Assembly: GCA_024349245.1 (NCBI GenBank)
Contig: JALDNG010000100.1
Location: 186,001 to 250,000, forward strand
DNA from: Neodontobutis hainanensis
Lineage: Eukaryota; Chordata; Actinopteri; Gobiiformes; Odontobutidae
Reading direction: 5' to 3'
DNA: 64,000 nucleotides
The translations under genes were made by a program, and so were the position numbers. Within the stretch, counting starts at the first letter, position 1. Each line of letters begins with the position of its first letter. Of this stretch, positions 36,248 to 46,874 are shown one piece after another. Under the pieces are notes generated by a model, which saw nothing but the letters and a program-made list of their open reading frames with translations, made no database searches and was not told the origin of the DNA.

Positions 36248-37194
36248 TACACTCACCGGCCACTTTATTACGAACACCCGTTCAATTGCTAGGTAACTCA
36301 AATTTCTATTCACATGGAAACAACTAAATGCATTCATGGCGGAGTATTTCAAAAACTGCTGATCTACTGGGATTTTTACTCACAACCATCTCTAGGGTTT
36401 ACAGAGAATGGTCCAAAAAAGAGAAAATATCCAGTGAGGGGCAGTTGTGTGGACAAAATAACCAATCGTTACAACCAAGTTCTGCAGAATACCATCTCTG
36501 AAAGCACAACACGTGGAACCCTGAAGCAGATGGGCTACAGCAACAGAAGACCACACTGAGGGCTGTTCTTACAATTCACACAGGCTCACCAAAATTGGAC
36601 AATAGGAGTTAAAAAAACATTGCCTGGTCTGATGAGTCTGGATTTCTGCTGTGACATTCAGATGGTAGGGTCAAAATTTAGAGTAAAGGACATGAAAGCA
36701 TGGGTCAATTCTACCTTGTCACAATGGTTCAGGCTGGTGGTAGTGGTGGTGTAATGGTGTAGGGATCATTTTCTTGGCACACTTTGGGCCCATTAAGTAC
36801 CAACTAAGAACCTTTTATACGACACTGTCTACTTGAGTATTGTTGCTGACCTTGTCCATCCTTTTCTGATGCCACTTTCAGCTGGACACTGCACCATGTC
36901 ACAAAGCTCAAATCATCTCAGACTGGTTTCTTAAACATGACGCATTAGTCCACTTTATTCAAATGGCCTCCACAGTCACAAGATCTCAATCTAACAGGGC
37001 ATCTTTGGGACGTGCTGGAGCGGGAGAGTTGCATTATAGATGTGCTATCATGTCAATATGGACCAAAACCTCTGAGGAATGTTTCCAACACCTTATTAAA
37101 TATATGTTATGAAAAAGGAAGGCAGTTCTGAAGGTGAAAGGGGGTCCAACCTGGTACTAGCAAGGTTCAACTAATAAAGTGGCCGGTGAGTGTA
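36248..37194 (+). mobile_element. Dead Tc1-like transposon with terminal inverted repeats
   Basis: The element body (36250-37192) starts CACTCACCGGCCACTTTATT and ends AATAAAGTGGCCGGTGAGTG, near-perfect inverted termini, flanked by TA on both sides (36248-36249, 37193-37194). It is about 940 bp long, shorter than intact relatives, and large parts of the transposase are missing. Surviving coding pieces include GFLLTTISRVYREWS (DNA-binding region), WSDES (first catalytic Asp), a degraded second catalytic box reading LDTAPCHKA, and the PQSQDLN...HLWD box. Confidence 0.85.
36330..37140 (+). pseudogene. Tc1-like transposase pseudogene
   Basis: No continuous frame. Homology is in pieces: a helix-turn-helix part near 36355-36440, the first Asp box (WSDE) at about 36625, the second Asp box near 36885 and the third acidic box near 36985-37015. 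In the third box the expected PQSPDLNPIEHLWD reads PQSQDLNLTGHLWD. The catalytic Glu position is therefore Gly, and the enzyme would be dead even without the frameshifts and deletions. Confidence 0.75.
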
Positions 37195-37884
37195 TAAGAG
37201 ATCACTTAAAGCATGCAGTGTTTGCAGACAGTGTATTCACTCTAAATCCAGTTTATATGAGCCCATACAGTGATGCTCACATTTACAGGTGATAAATGTC
37301 TTGTTTATACAGTCAGGAGCAACAAGAGCATTCTCCGTTGTGCTATAAAACATAATGTCACGCATTAGGCTCCAGCATTCACACACATTTGTCTGTAGGT
37401 AAATAGCAGTGGAGGAGGAGGCATATTAATTTACCCAATGTGCCGTAAAAGCTCTCCTCACTAGCCTTCACTGTGACAGACAGCTCCACTCTAAACCAGG
37501 AGACACAAAAACACATCTGTCACAGTAACACATACAGTACTGTCTGCTGCTTAAATGTACAGGTTTGGAAAACAGAAAGATTACAGACTGTGAGGTGGAC
37601 TCAAACTGGCAGGAAGCAGTTTTCAGTTCCTCAAGTGTGTATTTATAAGTGCCCCCATAAAAACATACAATACACAGCACAGCACCCATAGCTCTTCCAA
37701 GTACGTTTTCATATGGGTGCATAACCCCTCTGCTCCAGAATGTAGACCAGTGATTTAATTCTCTTTAATAAACTCATTTGTTTAAGAAAAGTAAAAAATG
37801 CTGACCTGCTGAAAAGATTATTAATACTCAGTTCTTTTTCTAAAGATTGACTTCCATTTGCTGCCCCTCACAGTTTTAATGCAG
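37195..37884. other. Non-coding interval
   Basis: Nothing recognised between the Tc1-like element and the inverted-repeat element. Confidence 0.5.
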
Positions 37885-38319
37885 AAAAGGTTAAAGCAAA
37901 AGCATCTGGACTCAAGGTAAAGATGTTTAATTTTTTTTAAATTTCCAAGAGACTTTATCAGTTCTGAGAGCCATTTTGTAGGTTGCCACCAATTCATGTT
38001 TCCTAGTATTTATAACAGTGTTTTGAAACCCAAACCTAAACAGTTTCACTCTAGAACAACAACAACACCTGAATGGAGCAGTGTTACTAACAACTCTCCT
38101 GAGCCTTAACGACTCTCACATCAGGAGTCACACTTTTATAGTGTCATTAACGACTGTGAGACCAGAAAAGCCTGGTCCAATCAGAGTTAGTTTCAGGTCA
38201 AACTCCTCCCTCTAGAGATAAACCTCAGCTCTCTTACCAGTTGATCTCAAAATTGATAAAGTCTCTTGGAAAAGAGACGAAAAATTCACCTTGAAAACTG
38301 AGTCCAGATTTAACCTTTT
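37885..38319 (-). mobile_element. Inverted-repeat element, complete copy
   Basis: Ends are AAAAGGTTAAA (37885-37895) and TTTAACCTTTT (38309-38319), inverted complements. Further inside, CATCTGGACTCA and CCAAGAGACTTTATCA on the left pair with TGAGTCCAGAT and TGATAAAGTCTCTTGG on the right. Orientation is opposite to the 16-kb copy. On the minus strand, a TATAAAAG box (about 38134-38141) lies upstream of a short ATG frame, MALRTDKVSWKFKKN then stop. No transposase. No clear target duplication. Confidence 0.7.
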
Positions 38320-38523
38320 GCTCAAGATGACCTGGATGACTGAGAACCTTCACAGACAGTTATCATGATTACACTATATAGGTTGAATTATAGGGATATA
38401 GATGTGCTATTTAAGCTGGAGTGCCCGCATTATTCTGTTATAGACCACCTGCTCCATCCTTGTTCCGCCTGTATTGCTGAGTCTCATCCTGACCCTGTAG
38501 TATCAGCCCCTTCCCCAACTCCC

Positions 38524-38757
38524 CTACTCCCCTAGTGATTTCCCCCAGATATTTTTACTCATTGGAATGTGTAGGTCGATGTTTACTTTCAGCAGAGCCA
38601 TCTTTTCTAACTTGTCTGCCTCCTCATTATCCAGCAGACAGACCTGCAGAACTTCATAAAGCATGTCCTGACAACTGGAGGTAAATGATGTTAGGCCTTG
38701 GAGAACTGAAACAGAGTCAGAACCGTCTCTGTCAAGACTCTCCCAAGGATAGCACAC
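38524..38757 (-). pseudogene. RNase H fragment of a non-LTR retrotransposon
   Basis: The minus-strand frame contains DSVSVLQGL, CQDMLYEVLQV and DNEEADKLEKMALL, then IDLHIPMSK. This resembles the end of an RNase H domain: the DS-S-L substrate helix and the NEEADKLAK segment. The WIPAHVG-type catalytic-histidine stretch that should lie between them is missing, suggesting an internal deletion. RNase H downstream of reverse transcriptase occurs in I/R1-like LINE clades. A chance resemblance is possible but less likely. Confidence 0.5.
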
Positions 38758-38759
38758 AT

Positions 38760-40025
38760 CTGCCTTTCCTACAGGGACTTATTCAACTGGCAACTCAGGG
38801 GAAAGACTATAAAGATCCATATTAAACAGAATATTTAGCTAAACATCATTTTAACACAAATGGTTTGGCGTGGTGATGTCCACAATGACCTAATCAACTA
38901 ATTAAAAGCATGAAGATGGTGGCCGGCCCCTCCCCAAACAATTCCAGGTAAGTAGCAACTGAACAAAGAACATTCGCCATAAGAAATACCAAACAAATAA
39001 TATAAACTTGAAACACTGAATCAACATAAATTAAATACTTTTTGGTTTATGCTGTTTAAAGACTGTTAAGTAGCCAGATATATTGTAGTTAATTTTATCA
39101 ACACACTCAAGGCTACTGATGGTAAAGTGAAGCTTTCTGACGCAATGAACCTTTTCAACACAATTGTCTCGAAAAAGCTTCATTACTTGAAGCTTCATTT
39201 GTTTATTGTAAATCTTTGTTTGACCATGAGGCCGTTTACACAACAAGGCATTTTGTCCATGGTTTGGTAATACTTGAGGATGGCATTCTCACTTGATGAA
39301 AATGCACTTTTTTGAATTAAACTAAGGAGGTGTTTTAGGTTTTGTTTTAGGCAACTGCTTTATTAATGTGAAAATTGAGGACTGCATTCTCCGTGCGTGT
39401 TTTGGATTCATGTAAATAGCCACTTAGTATCTCTGCATCTACTTACACCTTGGTGCAAATTTACACAAAGATTTGCAGACTAATAATGAAAGCATCACAA
39501 AGGACTTGGCCTATTATATTTTTACTTTTCCTTGTAACAATCACAACAAGCACAGCCAATATAATAAAAACTCTGCCAAAATAAGAGATCCATGCATTTA
39601 TTTTATGTTTTTACTTAATTAACAACTTGCCAGAGCATGATATTTTCTAATAGCCTAAAAAGTATGGAATGAGATCTAGGACAGCAGAGAAAATGTGTTC
39701 ACTGTGTGCAGGGCATTAGTGCAGAGTTGGTGTTATTATTCCTGATTAAGCATGAACATGGCCTAATGACCTGACACGTTTGTCAGCTGCAGCCAGTAAA
39801 TAGCCCAGCTGTCCTCGAGCTTTAGCTTACTCGGCAGACTCTGATGCTGAATGGGCTCCACAGTCACTCTGCAAACCAAGCATGGACAAAGCCTAATGCC
39901 ACCGTTCTCTATGTGGTGCTTAGTATAGTGCAAGTGTAATTTCACCCATTGTTTTATTATTAATATATATTTATTATTATAGTCCTCAGCAGCCACAACA
40001 GGGGGTACCTAACTTGTTTTGAAGT
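38760..40025. other. Non-coding interval
   Basis: No gene recognised. 39730-39910 is less AT-rich than its surroundings and could be conserved non-coding DNA; nothing more can be supported. Confidence 0.45.
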
Positions 40026-40029
40026 TTTT

Positions 40030-40127
40030 GGAAAACTGGAGTACAATAGTAAGCTGTCCAGGCACAGGGAGAACATGCAAACTCCAGCTAGAAAGGTCCA
40101 GTCTAACCCAGGAGTTAAACCCTGCAC
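40030..40127 (-). mobile_element. SINE body fragment
   Basis: On the plus strand, GAAAACTGGAGTACAATAG, then GGCACAGGGAGAACATGCAA and ACTCCAGCTAGAAAGG, then CCAGGAGTTAAACCC. These are the reverse complement of the body and B-box side of a common fish tRNA-derived SINE. The head side of a related SINE lies at 49517-49575. Confidence 0.55.
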
Positions 40128-40429
40128 ATTATTCCTATTTCTATTTGTTGATTTATTCAAGCAGGTAAACTGTTCATAAAACTGGTGCAGATGATGTGTC
40201 ACTTTTACTGTCAAAAGGTTATTGTGTGCTTCATGACATGGCCTGGCCGGCAACTCGATTTGTTTCTATTTTATACATAGAAATAGTCTGGTCATTGTGC
40301 ATTTGATTTAAATTTTTAGAGGGAATAACAAACTAAAACTGTTTCTGAATGCGATTAGACAGACATAGAACCAATAACACAAACAGATTAGATTTTGATT
40401 AGGTTTGAATGGCTATTAAAAGTAACCAT

Positions 40430-41387
40430 CCTCACTTGCGATCTGTTTGCTTGTAATCAGTGTGTTTGTATAAACGGTCAGTGAGTTTCTGGGCTCCTGA
40501 CAGACCCTTGCATCTGTCATTCAGTGCTGCTCTGATGTGTCTGTATTCTGAGTCATGAGAAAAAACAAAAGGGTTGTCAAAGGATCTGTGGAAAAAGGTA
40601 ATTGAACTGTATTAAACAGGAAAGGGATCTAAATAGATATCCAAGGAATTTCGAATGACTATCAGCAGTGTTCAAACTCTAATTAAGAAGTGGAAAAAGG
40701 AAAAGGGCAGGTAGACCAACAAAAATTTCAGCCACAACTGACAAGAAAAACCCACAAATAACTTCAGCTGAAATACAGGGCTCTGAAAAAAGTGGTGTGT
40801 CTGTTTTAAGATGCACAATAGAAGAAAAATGTACTGCATGGTCGAGTCGCCAGAAGCCATTACTAAACAAATGCCACAAAGTATCCGCTAACAATACACC
40901 AAACAGCACAGAGACAAGCTTAGAAAAACATAATTTGGAGTGATGAGACCAAATTTTAACTTTTTGGCCAAAATTATAAATGTTACATTTGGAGAAGAGT
41001 CAATAAAGCATATGATAAAAAGGTACACTATTCCTACTGTGAAACATGGAGGTGGATCTGATGTTTTGGGGATGTGTGAGCTACAGAGGCACAGGAAATG
41101 ATGAGTGCAGCATGTTATCGGAAAATACCTGAGGAAAATTTAAATTCATCAGCCCGGAAGCTGCGCATGGAATGTACTTGGACGTTTCAACATGACAACA
41201 ATCCAAAGTAAAAGCCCAAGTCGACCTGTCATTGGCTACAGCAGCATAAATATTAATGAGCCACTGGGACGCTCTAAAACGCGCATGGCGTGAAGTGGAG
41301 TGAAAGAATATTTTTTGAGTTATTATATTCTTTGAAAAATATCCCCCAAATTCTGCTAGCATATGTAAATCTATGAGCCCAACTGTA
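40430..41387 (+). mobile_element. Dead Tc1-like transposon, second family
   Basis: The 3' end AATCTATGAGCCCAACTG followed by TA (41386-41387) is the inverted-terminus type of a widespread fish Tc1-like family. The 5' part (CTGTTTGCTTGTAATCAGTG and following) matches the leader of the same family, but the 5' terminal repeat was not found. The degraded transposase has GGATCTGTGGAAAAAGGTAA near its start and catalytic Asp boxes WSDETKF (about 40937) and WTFQHDNNPK (about 41177). After these, most of the C-terminal coding region is deleted. Confidence 0.75.
40555..41300 (+). pseudogene. Tc1-like transposase pseudogene, second family
   Basis: Begins at ATGAGAAAAAACAAAAG (about 40555). A small insertion early on shifts the frame, and stops interrupt the paired helix-turn-helix region (SVQTLIKKWK at about 40660-40690). 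The WSDETKF and QHDN catalytic boxes remain recognisable. The DLNP-E-LW box is absent; the sequence jumps from a ST(C)HWLQ-like piece to MSHWDALKRAW. Non-functional. Confidence 0.7.
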
Positions 41388-41389
41388 TG

Positions 41390-43700
41390 TACTTTGAACG
41401 GGAGTCAACGGGAATAACGCATTGCAGAGCTAAGTCACTTCTTTATCAGTCCAAACCTCTTTGCTAAAGAGTGGGCAATCTCTGGGTCCACTCTGAGCCA
41501 AGGACAAAGGCAGTTAACAGTAGAGAGCCCATTGACAGCTCCCAGTCTGTCTTTACACTGCACTGAATGGGTTCTGCTTTAGGATTAGCTTACGGGTTAG
41601 ATTTAACAAAATGTTATAAGTCGGATGGCTATATGAGATTTCAAGTGTGAGATGCTTGGCTTTCTATGTGGTTTGAAATGTTGTCTTGTCCAATTTTTAA
41701 TTCATCATTAATATTAAACAGTTTATATATTTCTTCATATGGCATTATAGAGGATTCTGCATCCCATACATTTGCTACCAAGATCTTTGCTTGCCTCTGC
41801 CCTTCATGTTTCCAGTGGCTGTGGGAAACATTTTTGCCTATTCCCAAAACTTGTTTAGAGTCATCTGAAATGTATTAAGCATGATAAAACAAAGAGAAAT
41901 AATAAATAATAGCTGAGTTTTTGGTCATTGTTTTTGCTTTTATTGAATTCTATTGAGAGGTTTACACTAAAAAGAGGCAGCAGTAGTCACAGACTTTTTC
42001 CCAAATCACTGCATATGCATGATGACATCAATTTGGGAACATTTTTATTATTATTTTTTTTCAAGTCAAACTGTTAAAACAAGACACAGTTTTCTTCCAT
42101 TTTCTTCACCAAAGAGTTGATTGGCCTTAACATAGCAACCACTCTTCCCATTAGTAATACACATCTGGAAAAACAGAGATAATAATCAACACCAACCATT
42201 CATCCTTTAGAATATTTCAACATCATTGTGTACTGTTGTAAAGAGAGGTTTTTTTGTGATCGGCCACATGGCCATTCCTGTTGATAACATATTAACATCT
42301 CTCTAATAATCCTTAAAATCTGTCCTAGAACCGATGGTGTAGGATAATGTTGAATGTCATTATAACAAGAATAAAGAAAACAGTTTGTGTCTAAAGGTGT
42401 TTTTACAAAACATGTGCTTATAAAAATTTCGGCAAATTGGTGTTGTATGGTAGAGTTTAAGTATAAACTGTGTCTTTAATTTGTATAAATATTAATGCCA
42501 CAATTTAAAAATCCCTCTTCTGATAATTGGTTCATTTCATTCTCTCAATCTTCACTTAAATCCCTTAGACCTAATCCTTTCTGCGAGTGGTTTGTCCCTC
42601 AAGACATGACCATCTTCACCTTTTTCTCCATTATCCTTGACTTTTTATATCTCCTTTCTGTTGTGGATGCTCTTAAACAGCTGTCACATAAAGAAGCCTT
42701 ATGGGGATATACTATTAGATCAAAACACTTGGGTCTGATAATAAAGGACTTATTGGGAGCATTACTGGACCTTAATGTGCAGGAAAAACAAGCTTAGAGT
42801 AAGTAGTGTCTTCAGGTTTAAGGGTAGAAACGGATCATCAAAGTAATGCCAGCGTTTCAATAAATCCCCATTTAATGAAGGATTAGTCCATTGTTCATCT
42901 GTTCAGCCTTAGTAACCTTGAAAGAGCTGAATAAACATGCACAGTAAATCTGAAAACTGGCAAAACTTACATTCCTATGGTACCATTATATCTTATGTTA
43001 TTGAGTTGGCTCTACTTCTCTAATATACAGTAGTTAATAACAAATTTGCAGAGGAGTCTTTCATGTAAAACAGGGGTGTATTTTGTGAGGAACCACTGAG
43101 TCCAGAGCCCTTGGTCTATCAGAGTCCATGAAATCCAGATCTCTGATTGGATGCTGTCAGTATATAGTTAGATGTTATTGCATGCCCAATGAAGATATTA
43201 GCAGGGATTACCCAAAGATTTTGACTCTTGCTTTTAGTTTGACAGTTTAATCACCTAAAGCTTGTTGTAACAGGAATCATCTATGGAAAAAAGATGAGGA
43301 TGATCAGCCCACAATATCAACAAAATGTAAATAGCCAAAGAAATGGGTTATTCTGTTTCAAAATGCGTCTTATTTTACAGTGAAACAACTCAAAAAAGAG
43401 AAAAAAATGAGGCAGCAAATTAAACTTGGCAAAATGTTGGCAATCTTTTGACACAATGTTTAAGGGGGCAGAGATAATTACATGATCTCTACAGTCTAAC
43501 GGAAAACTCACAGATAAAAGCTTTAGATCAGCTCTAAACTTCAGTTTAATGTTATGTATTATTGTTTTGTGTTAAATTGGTCCAGGAAGAAGGAAATGTT
43601 ACTACGCTGCTTTTGGAGAAGAATGGTGTCTGAGAGTCGGAAAAGAAAATCGGTTAGTTGGGCTTTAATGAGACTTCTGACAAATTAGTAAAATTTGTCA
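41390..43700. other. Non-coding interval
   Basis: No gene recognised. Two ~70-100-codon frames (41641-41847 minus, 42495-42797 plus) have no domain that I can identify. Confidence 0.5.
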
Positions 43701-43709
43701 GAAACATTT
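43701..43709. repeat. Target duplication of a 43-bp LINE tip, left
   Basis: GAAACATTT, identical to 43753-43761. Confidence 0.7.
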
Positions 43710-43752
43710 CATTCATTCATTTTCTTCCGCTTGGTCCAGTTAGGGGTCTTGT
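43710..43752 (-). mobile_element. 43-bp 5'-truncated LINE/SINE 3' end
   Basis: On the plus strand the insert begins CATTCATTCATTTTCTTCCG and continues CTTGGTCCAG. On the minus strand this is a 3' tip ending in an (ATGA)n tail, similar to the TAAGCGGTAGAAG(ATGG)n end of the LINE at 4906-8213. It is flanked by the 9-bp duplication GAAACATTT, so it is a very short but separate retrotransposition event. Confidence 0.65.
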
Positions 43753-43761
43753 GAAACATTT
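43753..43761. repeat. Target duplication of a 43-bp LINE tip, right
   Basis: GAAACATTT, identical to 43701-43709. Confidence 0.7.
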
Positions 43762-44020
43762 GACTAAATCAAAAATTCATTATCATAAGAAGTCTTGTTA
43801 TTTTTGATTTTGAAGTCTTGTTCTCAGTGTCTTGGTCACGACTTGTCTTGTTTAGCAGCGTTCTTGACAACATTTCTTTATTATATTGAGATCATATTAT
43901 TTGTTTAAATTGTGTAAATGCAGATTGAGTTGATTTATCTGAACATTAATTGGCATTTGTGGCAGTGTTTAGTGGCAGCATCTCTCTCTCACATCTCAGC
44001 AAACACTTAATCCATATTTT

Positions 44021-44360
44021 GCCTGCGCGCCTCCTGCAGCTCTGATATTGACGCTTATGTACATTAATTTGCTCATTTGGAGGCAATTACAGCTGATGCC
44101 ATTTGTCAGAACGTGGCCGTGTGCATTTCGGCGAGAGCTCTGCTGATTTGCACCACTGTCCGTCAAAGTAATTAAACCACAACACCAGGCCGAGCGTCTG
44201 ATTGATTTCTCTCACCTCTTTTGTGCAGAAAATGACTCAAATTGATGCCACTGGCGAATGAGCGAGCCTCACACACACATTCACAGAAATACGGCTCACC
44301 GAGTGGTCGTCTCCTGTCACAACATCAGGCCATTAGCGGCTCAAGAGGTGATGGATAGTT
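44021..44360. promoter_or_regulatory. Candidate conserved non-coding element
   Basis: GC content rises above the local background without a long open frame. The block is rich in homeodomain-type TAATT words (ACATTAATTTGCTCATTTGG, CAAAGTAATTAAACC) and in TGACTCA-like and CAGCTG-like words (GCAATTACAGCTGATGCC). This is the look of vertebrate developmental enhancers. It is inference from composition only. Confidence 0.3.
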
Positions 44361-44364
44361 GACC

Positions 44365-45540
44365 TCTGCAAGACAAGAAAATCTGCTCATTTATTTGAGA
44401 GGATTGAAACGCTGGAGAGCTTTACGACATGCAGCATCTCAAAGAGTCTGCCATATCTTTGAAGTAGCATTTTAAAAGCCTGAACAAGCGCCATCCTCGT
44501 CTTTTTTGTGCCTTCATGGTGTCTGCCTGGCTTCATTTTTTTGGTTGGAATATGAAGCAGGCTGAGTCAGCCACAAGGGAACCAATTACTTTTTCAGAGA
44601 TTGGCTGGTTTCATCTATATTTTATGGGAGGTGCCCGGACAGAAGGGCGCTCTCGTAGTCAAGCACAGAGCGTCCATTCAGAGGCAGGATTGTATCAGGA
44701 GAAGTACTTTTCATGAGACTGGTGGAAGTAATGACTGGTGTGATCTTACAAAGCAGTAAAATGGTGATTCCATGCTCAGTGATTCAACTACAAAAGGTGT
44801 CTTGTTCCTTTATTTAAAGGTCTCTTTCCTCTTTGCGTGATATGCCCGTCCTGTTTTTTGTTGTAATCACTACAAATAGAGTTATGTTTTGAAGAGAACA
44901 ATATATATTCCAGTGGTCAAAAGTTGTACATGTTCAAAAAAATCTCTTTGCTACATATGTAAATGTTGGACATGTTTGGGGTCAGGCCAGACAAATACCT
45001 GTAGATAAATGTCATGTTGGAGCTGACCAAAAATTTAAATGTTGAGGCGACAGATTCTAGAGACCATTGAATCTTGTGGCTTTAAACAAAAAAGTGACTA
45101 TTCAGTTCTATGGAGTTTTTGATGTCCCTTTAGAGAAATTAATAATGTAATAAGGCCCTACAAGATTTTAAAAGATACTTAGATTGTTTAGTAGTGATGC
45201 ACAAAGTTGTCTCTTCCCAAATATCTGGGCAGGTTTCTCATCACTGATTGTTTAAAGATTCAGGTAGCAATGCACCTCTCACTTCAATGTCCATTTTGGT
45301 TGTTTTAAGTTTTGGCATTTGGGAGCTACGATCTATGTTAAAGTACAGTATCCTTCCAAACAATCTTCTCAGTTAACCAGGTCAGCATCCAATAAAAGTA
45401 GAAAAGGAATGGGCGCCTCGGTCGTAGACCATCCTGTGTATTCCTGATCGGGTTATGTGCCCAGTGCCATGAGTTTATCAAATAAAGGCAAAAATGGCTA
45501 ATCTGGACATAGCACTTGCAAATAATGTCCTAAACCTTTT
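44365..45540. other. Non-coding interval
   Basis: No gene or repeat family recognised. Confidence 0.5.
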
Positions 45541-45544
45541 ATTA

Positions 45545-45985
45545 AATTCTGGCTAATGACTTTCCTCCAACTCTCTTACCACAACTCAAGTTAACTTTGC
45601 CTGTTGTTGAGTTGAGAGAGTGGAACATCAATGATGAACTAAAAACATGTAAATCCATAGGTAGCTTTAAGAAATTATTAAAAAATAATAATATTGTACG
45701 AAGATACTCCAACTTTAGTGTGACATGCACCATTTAGCCAGTTCCAGCTGATTCAAGGAGCATATCTGAGTTCATTTTAGGGGTAAGAAGTAGAAATTAG
45801 CAGCAAGAGACCAACACTCAGTGATTATGCCTTGAAAGGAGAATGGGCTCTACTTTGGCTTATTTTATTTCACTTTTTCTACCTGTATTAACAATATTCC
45901 CAATATAACTGTATTAGAGTGTAATGTCAGCACCCCTTCTCTTTATTTAAATTAATAAAAATTATTATTACATGTTGGTTTTGTT
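45545..45985 (+). pseudogene. 3' end of a LINE (C-terminus of reverse-transcriptase ORF plus 3' UTR)
   Basis: The plus strand reads NSLTTTQVNFACC, then (after a frameshift) REWNINDELKTCKSIGSFKK then LLKNNNIVRRYSN and a stop near 45735. This fits the conserved WN-LP-ELK----S---FK-LK ending of many LINE proteins. The following ~250 bp end in TTAATAAAAATTATTATTAC, a plausible 3' UTR and simple-repeat tail. The upstream part of the LINE is missing (5' truncation). Confidence 0.55.
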
Positions 45986-45989
45986 GAAG

Positions 45990-46535
45990 CTTTTGCTGCA
46001 TTTTTGTCTTTGTGCGCAGATCTTTAAATGTTTTCACAAACGGCATACTAATGTCATCTTGTCTTAGCAAACGTTTATTGGCTCAGAGACAACATCCTTA
46101 TTAAACCTTCAGCTTTAATGTTTCTTAATAGGATTCCACTTGTATTCTATCTATTATACATCTGCAAATGAAAAGGATGTATCAATTGTCACATCAGCAA
46201 AAGCTAAAGGCTCCCCACCAGGGTATTGTTTCCTAATACTGCAGAATGTTATATTTACATGAAGCACTGAAGCGTAATGCTGTAATGTATATATAATGTG
46301 AATATAATGCCGTAGACTTGGAGCACAGTGAACTACAACACTTCACCAGCAGCAAAGTGGAAACTGTAAGAGAGAGGAGAATCACATATCAGCAAAATGT
46401 TAATGCTGCTGCTCATTACAACCCTGCCTCGGAAATGAAACATGAAATAAAGCATCTCCTCTTATTGTCTGCACATTAGGCACACACTGTAAACTGTAAC
46501 TTGCCTTTGAACGCAATAAGAGTGAAAAGTCTGCC
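45990..46535. other. Non-coding interval
   Basis: Nothing recognised. Confidence 0.5.
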
Positions 46536-46874
46536 CAGAGGTGGGTAGTAACAAGTTACATTTACTCAGAAGTACAATTTTTACGTAAGTAAATTTAACT
46601 AAGAATAGTTTCTCTGCACAATACTTTTTACTTTTACTTGAGTAGATTAGTGAAGAAGTAATGCTACTCTTACTCAGTTACATGGGCTACACTCGACTGT
46701 TTTATTTTACCATTTAATCTACACATTCTATGCTTTATTTTTACCAGAGAGATGCCACCAGTGGATCTACCACATGACTGCTTTTCCAATCAGAAGTAGC
46801 CCTGAATTTTTGATTAATATGTCTGTTTATGCTAACTGAAAATTTATAGTTTATAGTATTATGGTAGTAAGCTA

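Noticed and set aside
41641..41847. Possible LINE C-terminal fragment on the minus strand (PYEEIYKLFNI)
   Set aside because: The resemblance to L1-type C-termini is too short and the expected following motif is absent.
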